Shown here piece after piece: positions 34,454 through 45,410 of a stretch of 64,000 bases of DNA. A program made the position numbers and the translations under genes. Origin of the DNA: Paraconiothyrium sp. Pb-2020 (lineage: Eukaryota > Ascomycota > Dothideomycetes > Pleosporales > Didymosphaeriaceae); contig JAJUBI010000002.1 in assembly GCA_022419385.1 (NCBI GenBank), forward strand, positions 2,666,001-2,730,000, given 5' to 3'. Under the pieces are notes generated by a model. It was not told the origin of the DNA. It saw only the letters and a program-made list of their open reading frames with translations, and did not search any database. Position 1 is the first letter of the stretch. Each line of letters opens with the position of its first letter.

Positions 34454-34822
34454 CGTGGCTCCTGGCTGCGTTCAACAAGCCGGGATCGCACCAGCAGATC
34501 GAGTCTGACGCTCTGCTGGCGCACAGGTAGATATACTTGCGACTGCCGTGTGTAAGACACCGTTCGCCCTATACGTCCGCGAAGGATTGCCCGTTTCGCA
34601 CCGACCAAGCGGTGATGCAAGTGTGTTGTGTGGCTTGACGATCCACGCGCCACTAGCGACGGCGTCATCCCTGTCGCGGTCACAGCTGCTCCATTCTTGT
34701 CTCCTGGCTGGACTGGGCAGCGCTTCTACAACAATCGCACTGCACCCACCGCACCGCAATCCTCTCTTTCCCGCACGATCTCCGACCACCCACACTCGCT
34801 ATATCGTTGCATACACACAGCA
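34454..34822. promoter_or_regulatory. Divergent promoter of cyclo-ligase and ROT1
   Basis: This 369-base region separates two divergent start codons and must carry both promoters. No specific element was recognised. Confidence 0.55.
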
Positions 34823-35733
34823 ATGCTCGCCACGGTAGCGACACTGCTGCTCGGCGCAAGCCTGGCGGCCGCGCAAGCTTCATTCACAGATTTGGTTGGG
34901 ACATGGAGCAGCAAATCGAATTCGACGCTGACGGGGCCGGTACGGGATGCATTTTACTCTAGAGTCATGTCGATCCTGATCAAATCCAGGGCTTTTATGA
35001 TCCAGTCAACGAGGAATTCACGGAACCGAAGCACACGGGCATCTCGTACTCCTTCTCGACAGACGGCCACTTTGAAGAAGCGTACTATCGTGCCGTGGCA
35101 AACCGTATGATATCCTACTCGCCATCTCCGTATAAGAGTATATGCGCTACGTACACATGCTGACGAACGCTGCAGCAACGAACCCCAGCTGCCCCAAAGG
35201 GATAATACAGTGGCAGCACGGAAGCTTCAAGAAGCTAGACAACGGCTCGCTTTCCCTCGAACCTATCAAGGTCGACGGACGCCAACTATATTCCGACCCA
35301 TGTTCATACGGCAATGCTATCTACACACGTTACAACACCACTGAGTTGTTCGAAGTATGTGGACCGTCTACATCTTATAGCTGCACAATTAGCTCCTTTC
35401 TATAATAGTGATTGCTAACAGGAACTACAGCGCTACGAAGTTGTCACGGATGGATACACCAAGAAGACACGGTTGAACCTCTTCAAGCGCGACGGCGCAC
35501 CGCTCATGCCTCTCTACTTGGCCTATTCGCCACCTCAGATGCTCCCGACAACGACCCTCAATCCACTCACCACTTCTACTGCCGGCGCAAAGGCCACCGG
35601 CAAGGTGAAGCGCTCCGATCTCCCTCTCAGTGTGCTCAGCAAGCGGACACCCCAGCAACAGCAGGCTGATCGATGGTGGTGGTTTGGTGTCTTCATGACT
35701 GCATCCGGTGGTGTACTCTACTATTTCTTCTAA
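34823..35733 (+). CDS. ROT1: Rot1-like ER chaperone
   Basis: Rot1 is an ER membrane protein needed for folding of glycoproteins and for cell-wall beta-1,6-glucan. The product is 237 residues. Exons are 34823..34939, 34990..35104, 35176..35354 and 35431..35733. A signal peptide (MLATVATLLLGASLAAA) leads into the conserved DLVGTWSSKSNSTLTGP|GFYDP, then GISYSFSTDGHFEEAYYRA, NPSCPKGIIQWQHGSF, LYSDPCSYGNA and LYLAYSPPQMLPTTTLNP, and ends in a membrane anchor WWWFGVFMTASGGVLYYFF. An acceptor nine bases earlier would also keep frame at exon 4 but gives a less typical sequence (LQRYEV rather than ERYEV). Confidence 0.94.
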
Positions 35734-36911
35734 GAGATGGACGAGCTGGGTGCACGTTAAGAATGATCGGAGATCCGCCTTAGGCGTCGTAATCAGCTTC
35801 GATATCGACTCCGGTAGTGTGGGGTAGCGTGCGGAGGAATCAATTCACGAAGCGGCGTTGCATGTTATGAAAGCATGCTCTTAGGTAGCATTGGGTAGCG
35901 ACTACGCTGGTCCGTACGGCTGGCATCATTGGGTATGTTTTATCAAGACGTGGAGTTCGGGGCGCCTGTGTCATTGTCATTGGGGTGGGGAACTGAGAGT
36001 TACATTTTGACGAAGCCATATTGCAGTTTATAAACCTCTGTTAGACTGATCGAAATCGAATGAACGATGGTAAACATTACCCGGATGTCTTCATTGTGAC
36101 CCTTTGTGTTGTTGGATCTCGTTTGCCTCTGTAGATGGGCACTTGTGGACATGTGGTGTAGTCCCTCATTCCAGGATCTTGCATCCATCTTGTGACACAC
36201 AACATATCGTCGAAGACCTTGATAGTATTGCTTAGAAATTTCTCTATATTGACCTCGTAATCGATTTCGGGCTGGCTGCACGATAGCTCGTTTGATGAAG
36301 TTCTTTATTGTTGCCCCTCTCGACATGACGTACGGACCACACAGCGTGACGAGGCCCATGATTGCTGAAAATTGCCGTTACCACGCCACATGTGCGAGGT
36401 TTGGCGGACCGTTACAAATCAGGATCCCGGGACCATTGCCGTAGTCGGTGTCGAGGGCTGAGACTACAGAAAGAACTCGATGGGTAGGGCTTGTAGTCTG
36501 CGCGGAGCGCAGAGATGTCACAGGCTTGTGATTAAAATCTATAGAGCGATTTCGCTCAGTCTAAGCATGATACGCCGTTTTGGCCCGGTTAAAGTTCTCA
36601 GGTCTTCTGAATGATCAATAGTGGTCAAGCAATGACATCTTAATCTCAGCTTGGCATAGCGTGGCGGATTCTGGTCGATACCAAATCGTTCGGATACTCA
36701 TTATGCCAGCGGGACTGTTCAATAGGCCACAATTTGCAAAGCCCTATGTTGGCGGCCGTAACAAACGTCATTATATTAGAATAGGAACGTATGAGGAGTA
36801 GCTAGATAACAAAACGTATATAGTAAGATAAAGGTCATAAACCCCCTCGGAACCCGCGACTTTCTGACACCCTACGCCTGCATATCAGCATATGACATGT
36901 GTGATGAAGAT
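35734..36911. other. Convergent intergenic region, no gene seen
   Basis: These 1.2 kb lie between the ROT1 and aminopeptidase 3' ends. A short inverted repeat, CTGCGC-GGA-GCGCAG, lies near 36499-36513. No gene is supported. Confidence 0.5.
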
Positions 36912-39900
36912 TTACCACCTCATGTAGTCGACGCCCTGAAGTTCTTCGCCTCCAGGTCGAGCTCGGCTGTACATTGTTTGCATCTCCTTCTCGTAGCCTT
37001 GCGGTGGTAAGGTCGCATGTATGTTTGCCCGCTCTGAAGGTCGTTGACATGGCAATGGTGCAACCTCAGCCGCAGCTGTTGAAGATGACACACGGCCGTT
37101 CCAATGAGCTATGGCCTGGGCTCTCGAGACTACCGCAGCAGTGCTGGGAGGATAAGCGTCAGGATGAGATTGTAAAGGGGAGACATCATGACTCTGCATT
37201 GAAGGCTTGAGGGCACTGCCCATGGAGCGTCTGCGCCTCAAGCCATGCTCCTGCGCTGATAAGTCCACCGGCACGAACGTGGGCTGGCGATTCTGCCAAT
37301 TGATAGACTCCTCTGCACTGGGGCTTCGTACTGAAGCAAGTCCTTCTCCGGGCATCCTACTTGCCGAACCTTGAAGCAGAAACGGGAGCGAAAGCTGCGC
37401 ATTCGGGTGACGCAAAGAACTGGCTGTATGTACATATCGCTCGCGCTCGTTGCTACGTTCAATTGCTGGGGAGGGGTGTTTTCCCGCAAGAGCCTCAGAC
37501 GATATGCTCGCTTCTCGGGCCGTAGATTGGTAGACTTGTTCTGGAAAAGTATTGAAGGTCCATTTCGATACAGGAACTAGGTTTGGGATTTCAGAAACGG
37601 TTCGTTCTGACTTGGGATAGTCGTACACTGGTGGACTTGCTCGCTTATTCTGCGCCAATGTCGCATGATCTATGGATTTAGTGTGCGGATCGATTGGACT
37701 TGGTCCAATTTCGTCATGGTTTGAGGGAAGCTGCGGTTGCGTGATCGAATAGTCATCGAAGGTGACGGACCGGCGCTGTGCTTTCACTTGTGGTGGAGGC
37801 ACGACGTTATTACCCAGCTTACCGCGACTCGCCTCGTTCATACCGCGTGGCGCGCCGAAAGACAACGATGAGTTGCCATGCCCCGGAGAGAAAAGCTCAT
37901 GCAATGGCCTATCAACCAAGCTCTCAGGGGGAAAATCCGGAATTTGTTGCACCTCTGGTACTTTAGGCTTTGTTGAGGGGAGGTCATTGTTCACAACTTT
38001 TATACAAGGGCGGATGTTCAGATCTTCGAGGCCGCCAGTGTCACGCTTCAGTGAAGTACTTGGCGAATTCGTCGTCGAACAGCTCAGTGTCTTTCTCAAA
38101 CGGTCCACTGTTTCGGAAAGAACCATACATCTTTGGCATCTGGGTACCCTTGTCTTCATACCAATCTCAAGATATGGAGAAGCGGCAAATTTTGCGGAGT
38201 CACTCTGCCAACCCATGAAGATGTGGTCGACGTCTTCAGGGGAAGTCCCACAAAGGGGTACACGAGTGTCTTGCGGTGTATGAGCGGTATGACGTTCTGT
38301 ATGGCGGGCCTTTTCTTTACTGCTGTTGCCGGTAGATGGAGGTGGGGTTAAAGTATCTCTGAAAAGCCAATGATCCTGCAATGCTTGGTCTCTTGAATTT
38401 TCTCTTCCGGTATTCATAATAGGTTCAGTTGCCGTTCTAGAGATGGGTTTCGCGAAAGGATCAGCCACGCGCCTTGATATACCTGGGGCTCGACGAAGCG
38501 GCTCCTCTAGTGTGTCTATCCTCTTCTCCCTGCATTTCAGCGTAGAGCTAGTATTCTGACCCTTGATAATAGCGAGCATAGCATCGCCCTTGGGCGCAGT
38601 AGTGAGGTTTTCATAGCCTTTGGAAGTGATGAGGATGTCGTCCTCGATACGAACGCCGCCTACAGGGAAGTATCGATAGAGTACCTCAGTATTGATGTAC
38701 TTAGCATGCACAGGCGACGGTAAATAGAAGTAGCTGAGAGCATATGCGGAGAAGTAGCTGAATCATTCAGTTAATCACCATTGCCAGGATGGGTTTGATA
38801 GATCATGACTTACATTCCTGGCTCAACAGTGACCACCATGCCTTCTTCCAGTTGCGGGCTTTGGGGATGTGTGGGAGCCATGCATAGATCCTTGTTATAG
38901 ATGGGCAGATGGAAATCTTCGGGATATAGCGAAGGAATCTGCGAATTGTCAATGCCCGCAGCCGCAGGATGCCGAGGAGACTCTTTTACCTTCTCGTACT
39001 TGGGATACTTGCGCAAGCTCATTAGCTCCTGTTGGCCGACATCATGCACTTCTAGTCCCACATGATGGCCCAAACCGTGAGGAAAGAAAGCTTTACTAGT
39101 GCCGGCCTTGTAGATTTCTTCCCGTGTGCCGTTATGTAGGAGACCAAGCTCTAATAAACCATCGATAGCAATCTGGTGCGCCAGAATATGAACATCCAGG
39201 TAACGAACACCTGGTGCCAATCTCTGAATACAAGCTTCTTGCATACGTTCGACAAGTTTGTAGATGTTCTCTGCTTCTTTCGAGGGCCAGGAACCAGACA
39301 GAGGAAATGTGCGCGTGATATCGGATGCGTAGAGCTCGAATTCGCATCCAGCGTCTAGACACATGAGTTGACGGTCGGCGAAATCTTCGTTGTTGGCTTC
39401 ATAATGTAGAGTGCCGGCATTGGGCCCAGAAGCTGCAATAGGATCGTATGCTTGCTGTTTGGCTTGGTTTGATATGCACACGTTCAGGAAGAGACCTTCC
39501 ACCTGGGCTTCGTTATGGAATCTAGTGATATTGGCAAGGACCTGCTTGTGTGCTTTCGATGAGATGTCGTTCGCTTTGCGGATCAACTTGATCTCGTGGT
39601 CATCTTTGATCATGCGACAATGATTGACTGCAGGCTGTAATAAAGTTGAATCCACGGGCCAGGGGTATCTCAGTGGTGGCATTTGCTCTTTATGCAGGAT
39701 ATAGAGGCGCTGAGCGCCATCATATCGGTAGTGCAAGAACCAGTCATGTATCCAGGATTCTGTCTGATCCGCGTAGAAGACTTCGTCGATGTCGTACTTG
39801 TCCAAGGCCTCTGCAGGAGTCGAGCCTCGGCCATTCCAAAAAACGCGATCCGGGTTAATGCGCGGAATGAACAAAGTGAGAATGTCCCGTTTGATGTCGT

Positions 39901-40261
39901 ATGCCAATTGACAGCTCGCTTCATTGCAGCCGCTCAGGTAGTAGAAGTACCGTCGTTGGCGAAAAGGCGCAGGCATGTCACTATCCTCGTTGCTCCTTGC
40001 CGGCGCACCAGGAAGGTAGATCAAGCCCTCTGCTACACCCAGGCGCTCACGCACCCGCCGTGCGTGTTGCTTTGCTACAAGCCAACCATTAGCGGTCTCC
40101 TCTCGCTCGTATGTTCCATTCTTCGGAACCAAGCCAAACTCACCCGGATACTTCTCCAATGGCCCCTCGGCTTCAAGATGCAACCAGTACTCCTCCGCCC
40201 TCGCTCCCTGCAGCCGCTCCGCAAGCCTGATGGCATCGAGGTTGGTCGCCAAGTCCTCCAT
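36912..40261 (-). CDS. Xaa-Pro aminopeptidase (M24B) with long C-terminal tail
   Basis: This metallopeptidase of the prolidase/aminopeptidase P (PEPP) group removes residues before proline. Exons on the minus strand are 40261..38814 and 38757..36912; the protein is 1,097 residues. The M24 metal ligands are visible in order: the two Asp in LDAGCEFELYASDITRTF, His in FFPHGLGHHVGLEVHD, Glu in VVTVEPGIYF (restored by splicing) and Glu in GGVRIEDDILIT. The catalytic part ends near residue 549 after APKGDAMLAIIKG, where typical family members stop. About 548 further residues follow in the same exon without a stop. They are low in hydrophobics, rich in Ser/Pro/Arg, and include a CQRC pair. It is either a lineage-specific disordered extension or two genes joined by a missed stop or splice. 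The start ATG at 40261 gives MEDLATNLDAIRLAERL. Confidence 0.88.
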
Positions 40262-41985
40262 CCCGTGACTAAAGCCTTGAGCCTGCGAAGCACACTGCAA
40301 AGATCAAGCAGCTAGAAAAGCGACTGAATCCCGCAATGCAGACGGAAGTGCGGTATTGTTAAAGTCCCTCCCTGTTTCCGGTGAAGCACCATCTGCGCAC
40401 AGACCTAACGCCAAGTGGCACCTGCAGCTGCTCCGGTCAAGGAGATCTGACTATGCCCGAAGATGTGGACTTGTCGTATTGCAAGTTTCGCCCCCAGATT
40501 CACCGGCAAATAAGCGAAGCTGGCGCGAAAAAGAAGACGAAACTGTTTCGTGATGCGACGCAGCCGCGAAGCACGAGGAGGTACTGCTGGTGCTTAAGGC
40601 TGAGTGCCCCTCCTCTCCTCCCCCGCGTGCCGTCCCACCAAGGGAAACCGCAGCGTGGCTCGGCGGAGGAAATGCAGCTACACCTTCTCTTACAGCTTGC
40701 ATTTAAAGGCGAGCTGCAGCCGTGCAACAGAGACGACTGACCTCCGGTTCATCCAGGCGCTCATTGGGTAGAGAGGTGGGCTGCGCTCACCGGTATTTCT
40801 TCCCGATGTGAGAACAAGGCAACGAGTCGATGCCGAACAGCCAGCATTCTATGGTCGTGTACTTGCGATGTGTCTGGAGTCAACACCGGTTTTGGTCAGT
40901 CCGAGGAAATTGCAGTGCCTCCGTCAGCGTTGGGTTTTCAGACTCTCAACTATCTGGGCTCCACGCTGAACCGTATGGCCAACATAATCGACGTGTCGCT
41001 CAAACTTCTTCACCGACTGACTGACCACTTTTTGTCCCATCGCTCCTCATTGGAGTCGGCTATGCGTCTGCAGAAAATAGAGCGTCAGAACTCATACGCG
41101 CATCCTTAGTAGTGCCTAACCCTAGCAGCGCATCACAGCCCTACAATCATATTATATAGTGTAATTACAATTCCGAAAGACACAAAAATGTCCAGGAGAT
41201 TATCCTGGTCGCTGCGGAGTGCTTTCAGTGGCAAGTGAGACTCCCGGCAACACATCACATACATACTCTCGTCCTGGAGCCAGCAGCCAGAACACTCAAG
41301 AACGCAAGTCTTTATTTCCAATAATCTCGCCGTCTACTAACGCGTCCAAGCACGAAAGTCTTAGATCGCCTTGTTGTGTCATCCATGATAACTCTTGCAT
41401 GAACCGGTTGACCCGGTGATGCCCAAACCAAAGTCCAATTACATTTGAATGTAACTTATGTGGCTGCATGTCCCTTGGTCTTAAGTGCTCACCGAACCAC
41501 GGAACGTCGAGGAGCAACTACTACTGCACAACACCGCTGTTACAAATCGACGGGGCGGCAGAGTCGCATGCGGAGACCCGTCGCACCAATACCACGGCGC
41601 ACGTTTCTCGGGACACCCATGCACAGAATATGCACGCACACGTAAAATGACTCCCACTTATTATTGCGTCATGATACACAGCGAAAACAGCTGACAATTG
41701 ACAATCCAACATCTTTGCATTACACTGCCACAAGCAAGCTCCAGCTACAGATCCTACAGGCTCGAACATTAACATTCTTCCCCTCGAGGTATCCACCAAC
41801 CATCCATTTCCGACCCAGTTCTGAAGGAGCGTGTGCATACTCAATCTATCCAAGGAGTGCCTATGTATCAGTTTACCGAAGCCACCCCATTAAATTCGTA
41901 AAAGTGTCGTGAAGCATGCTTTTCTGCGATGCGCAAGGAGTGACAAAGAAATGTAGAATATACAGCCAAGAAGTGAAACATCTAA
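40262..41985. other. Intergenic, no gene seen
   Basis: These 1.7 kb contain only small ORFs with no motif. The left part should hold the aminopeptidase promoter, and the right part the 3' region of the wall-protein gene. Confidence 0.5.
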
Positions 41986-43193
41986 TTATGCGAGGGCAAT
42001 GAAGGCCAAAGCACCAGCAATGAGAGCCACGACAGGCTTCTGGGCCGAAGCGGCGCCAGGGAACTCGGCGGGCGAAGAGGGTACGGGAGTAGAGGAGGCC
42101 TCAGGCACCGAGGCGGTGCTGTAGCCGGGCGCAGTGCCAGCTGGGGGAGCTGATGGAGCAGGAGTATATCCGCTGGGGACGACAGTGGGTGGCGCAGGGT
42201 AAGAAGTCGTGACAGTGGAGGTGATGATGCTGGTCGAATACGTCACAGTCGTGATGGGAGTTGGGGTCTCATAACCAGGAACCGATGGGGGAGGAACGAC
42301 AGTAGTGTAGACCGGAGGTGCCGGAGCGCTCGGAGTCTCGTATCCCGGAACGGACGGCGTGATGACAGTGGTGTATCCCGGGACGGAGGGAGTGACGACA
42401 ATCGTGCTATACCCCGGGACGGAGGGAGTGACGACAATCGTGCTATACCCCGGGACTGAAGGCGTGATGACAGTCGTGCACGGAATAGTCACGGTGCTGG
42501 TGGTCGTATAAGTAGTGGTGATATACGGGACTGACGCGTTGTACGAAGGATATGGCGGAGGCACGGGGGTGCTGTACGACGGTGGTGATGGGGGCGCCGT
42601 AGGATAGTAGGGCGTAGGAGTGGAGGCCGAGTAGGAAGAGGGGGACGGGTCTCATAGGAAGACGGAGGAGGGACCTCGTAGGAGGATGGGGGAGGAACCT
42701 CGTAGGAGGATGGGGGAGGGACCTCGTAGGAAGAGGGAGACGGGGTCTCGTAGGATGATGAGGGAGGGACCTCGTAAGAGGATGGAGGAGGGGCCTGGCT
42801 ATACGATGGAGGAGGAGCCTGGCTGTAGGACGGAACAGGCGGAACGTAGCCTGTGGAATAGACAGGCGGTGTGTACACGGGGTACGAGTAAGAGACCGGA
42901 GGTGCCGGGGTCTTCTTTCGTTAGCTTTACTCTGGTAAAGATAAAGTCATGTGACATACAGAGTACTCCGGGACTTCAGGAGTCGACACGGGATAGGACG
43001 CAGAAGGAGCCGGGGTGGAGTATTCAGGAGTAGAATACTCTGGCACCGAGGCGCTGTAGGGAGGTGGGACGTAAGCGGACGACGAGGGAACAGGGTAAGA
43101 TCCCGTTCCGTATCCGTAACCACCGTCTGGATATCCACCCGGGGCGGCAGCAACGGAGCCCGCAAGGGCGATGATGGAGAGAGAGTTCCTCAT
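41986..43193 (-). CDS. GPI-anchored Pro/Ser/Tyr-rich wall protein, frame break
   Basis: This is a secreted, repeat-rich cell-surface protein. Exons on the minus strand are 43193..42960 and 42911..41986. It starts with a signal peptide (MRNSLSIIALAGSVAAAPGG) and continues as Tyr/Pro/Ser-rich repeats: VPEYSTPEYST, then SSYEVPPP units, then ITPSVPGYST units. It ends with a hydrophobic GPI-attachment signal (PVVALIAGALAFIALA). The reading frame breaks near 42646-42650: the unit there has GAGACCCGTC where the matching unit near 42730 has GAGACCCCGTC, i.e. one C is missing. With that base the gene would encode about 386 residues in one frame. The break may be a real mutation or an indel error in a repeat. 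No enzyme domain is present; a wall-structural role is inferred. Confidence 0.78.
42380..42451 (-). repeat. 36-bp tandem repeat encoding VTPSVPGYSTIV
   Basis: Two near-identical 36-bp units lie side by side, with a diverged third unit on each side. Each encodes 12 residues of the wall protein, so copy-number change keeps frame. Confidence 0.85.
42650..42800 (-). repeat. 24-bp-class repeats encoding PPPSSYEV
   Basis: About six diverged units encode the SSYEVPPP/SSYETPSP phrase. The wall-protein frame break sits at the left edge of this array. Confidence 0.75.
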
Positions 43194-45410
43194 GTTTCTT
43201 AGGAAGAGCTTGACAGCGACAGGATAGTTGACGGGCAGTCGGTATATATAACGAAGGTCACAGCACAACCGTAGCGAGCGAGTTGCGAGGCTGGAGGAAA
43301 TTACCAGAGGTTGGATCGATCTCAAATCACTGTGCGATGTGAGGCTCAAGAGAAGGTCAAACGAGGGCGGGTGAGCCCATATGTACTGCACGGGGGAGGC
43401 TAGCACATGCACTGCCAGCCCTCTGGATACTTGAATCCCAGCAACCATTGATGCTGTGGAAACGGCAAGGTTGCATTTGCCAAGCGAAGCTTAGGACCCG
43501 CTACGTCGACTTTTGCCCGTATTGGCGGAGTGGTGTGGGCTTTGGGCAAGGTTGACATTGGAGCGAGCTCTCGTATGACTGGGGCAGAGTGCCAGGACCG
43601 GTGGAGTGAGTTCAACGAACGAGGTATTGCGATAGTCGCAGGCCGATCTCCGATAGGTCGCCTGCTGGCCTGGCAACCTGCGGCCTCACACCGAAGCTAT
43701 GCGGATCAGTTGGGAGGGCCAGCGCGAAAGCTGCATGTCGGCTTGACTGGGATGTAGTCAGTAAGCAATACGCTATGGCCAAGGCCGCCGCAGTTGGGCC
43801 TCTGGGATTTGCAAAACAAAAAGAGGTCGACGGATGCCTGCCATCTGGATTCCCGGCCACAAGAGCTGGAGTGCAGCCTCTGGGAGCTTGTGATGGAAAC
43901 CGCATCAAAGGTCAGCAGCCTACAGCGAGGGTCCAATTCGTTCATTCACCGCGCGAACCATGGAATCTCGTGTCTTCGGCAGGTACGCTCGAGTAAGAGT
44001 CGCGCGACCTGGGTGAGGATGATGCAATGGCTGCGGGCAGCCGTTTGGTAGCTCGGTGCCTGCACGGGCCAGCGGTGAAGCTTGAGCAACTAAAATAGTA
44101 GCACGACGATCTGGGTCCACTTCAACATGTGTCGTGCCCGCCAGCCCTATTGAGGGTGATGGCCCCGGGCATGTTGCCCAGCTGCCGCTTGGGGCTTTGG
44201 ATGAGCTGATGGAGTGGGCTATCGAGCTGATTGCGCTGATGTGCCTAGTGCGCGATGCGACGGCCGTCACACTTGATCGGCAGGCTCGTTTGTCAGCTTG
44301 ACCACGTTGCGCCGTTGAGGCGGCGGAGGGAGGCGTCTGCATTCGCGCGAACACCGGGGGGTCGCGCAGAGGCTGGTCTCATGGCTGGTTGCTGTCGCGA
44401 TGGCGGGGTACAGCGTCGCGGGGGCTTTGGAAGTGCGAGGCACGATGGCACTGGTGTCGCCCTGGTCAACGCCATGGCACAACGACGGCGATCCTCGCAG
44501 GGCTCTTTATCGAAACGCATGGATGCGGCCCTTGTGCGCCGGGCGTGCGGCGTCACAATTGGCCGGCCGTGGAGGCTGTAAATCCTGCCGCAGGCCCTCG
44601 CTTACGCGCCGTCACGGTGCCGCCATCTTTCTTATCCCTCTGTTCTGTACTCTAGCTTCGACGTCGCCCGCTAGTCTCGCTTGCGTCGGCCATCTGAGGT
44701 GCTGTTTCTCCAGCGCTGTCCCGCGCGCTTTGGGCTGTTCCTGCAGCAGCCGCGGCCGCCGTCGAGTCGTCTCTGACGGAGGTCCGCCCAAGCGTTGGCC
44801 TATGTAACTGAGCAGGCCGCTAACCAGCTAGCGGCTGTACCATGTACGTCCTTCCTCGGCCCAAGGCCGTCTGCGCGTTCCGGCGGCAACGATCCCGTGA
44901 CCGTCCTGCGCGATCCAAGCCGTCTAAACCATGAACCATGGTTGACGCCCTTGGTACCGAGGGCTCGAGACATCTCTCTGCCCCGCCTCTGCATGGCGTG
45001 GGTGCATCCAACCGACGAAAACACGACATGATGGGCCTCTGTACCCGGCGTTTGGCCCTACTGGAGACTGTCTCGCAGAAAAAATCTCTCTGCTTGACTT
45101 ATCGGCGCCCAAAAAGCATAAACTCATCGGGCGGCATGACGCAGCATTAGAAGTATTGGGAAACGCCAGATCCGTATAGCCTTCATCTATCGATAGGCTG
45201 CCGAACGGCATGCACGAGCCAGGGCCGGGGACTTTGCCTTGCTCTTGTTGGCAGTGCCGCGCGAGAGGCCAAAGACCAATCCACCACCGTGAGTGACGGT
45301 GCTGAACTGGTGCATTTATTGATAGCAGGGCGAATATACCCACTGTCAGACTGACCGCTTGCATCCGACATCAGCTCGGAGGACATGGTTGCCGGTGCGA
45401 CCCGGGGTCA
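43194..45410. other. Intergenic, GC-rich, no gene seen
   Basis: These 2.2 kb lie between the wall-protein promoter and the 3' end of DML1. ORFs overlap in many frames around 43500-45000 because stops are rare in GC-rich DNA. None has recognisable motifs. Confidence 0.45.
43243..43250 (-). promoter_or_regulatory. TATA box of the wall-protein gene
   Basis: TATATATA lies 50 bases upstream of the start codon at 43193, a fitting position for a strongly expressed wall-protein gene. Confidence 0.6.

Noticed and set aside
35423..35430. Alternative ROT1 acceptor nine bases upstream
   Set aside because: It keeps frame but adds three residues absent from the usual ERYEV/KRWEV pattern.
36499..36513. 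Inverted repeat CTGCGC-GGA-GCGCAG
   Set aside because: It is a single short palindrome with no second copy and no gene nearby that it would clearly control; chance is a sufficient explanation.
40262..40300. Upstream extension of the aminopeptidase
   Set aside because: It begins with TTG; the ATG at 40261 gives the family-typical N-terminus.
44255..45031. Several overlapping ORFs in GC-rich DNA
   Set aside because: Stops are rare by composition and no frame shows protein-like motifs or splice signals.
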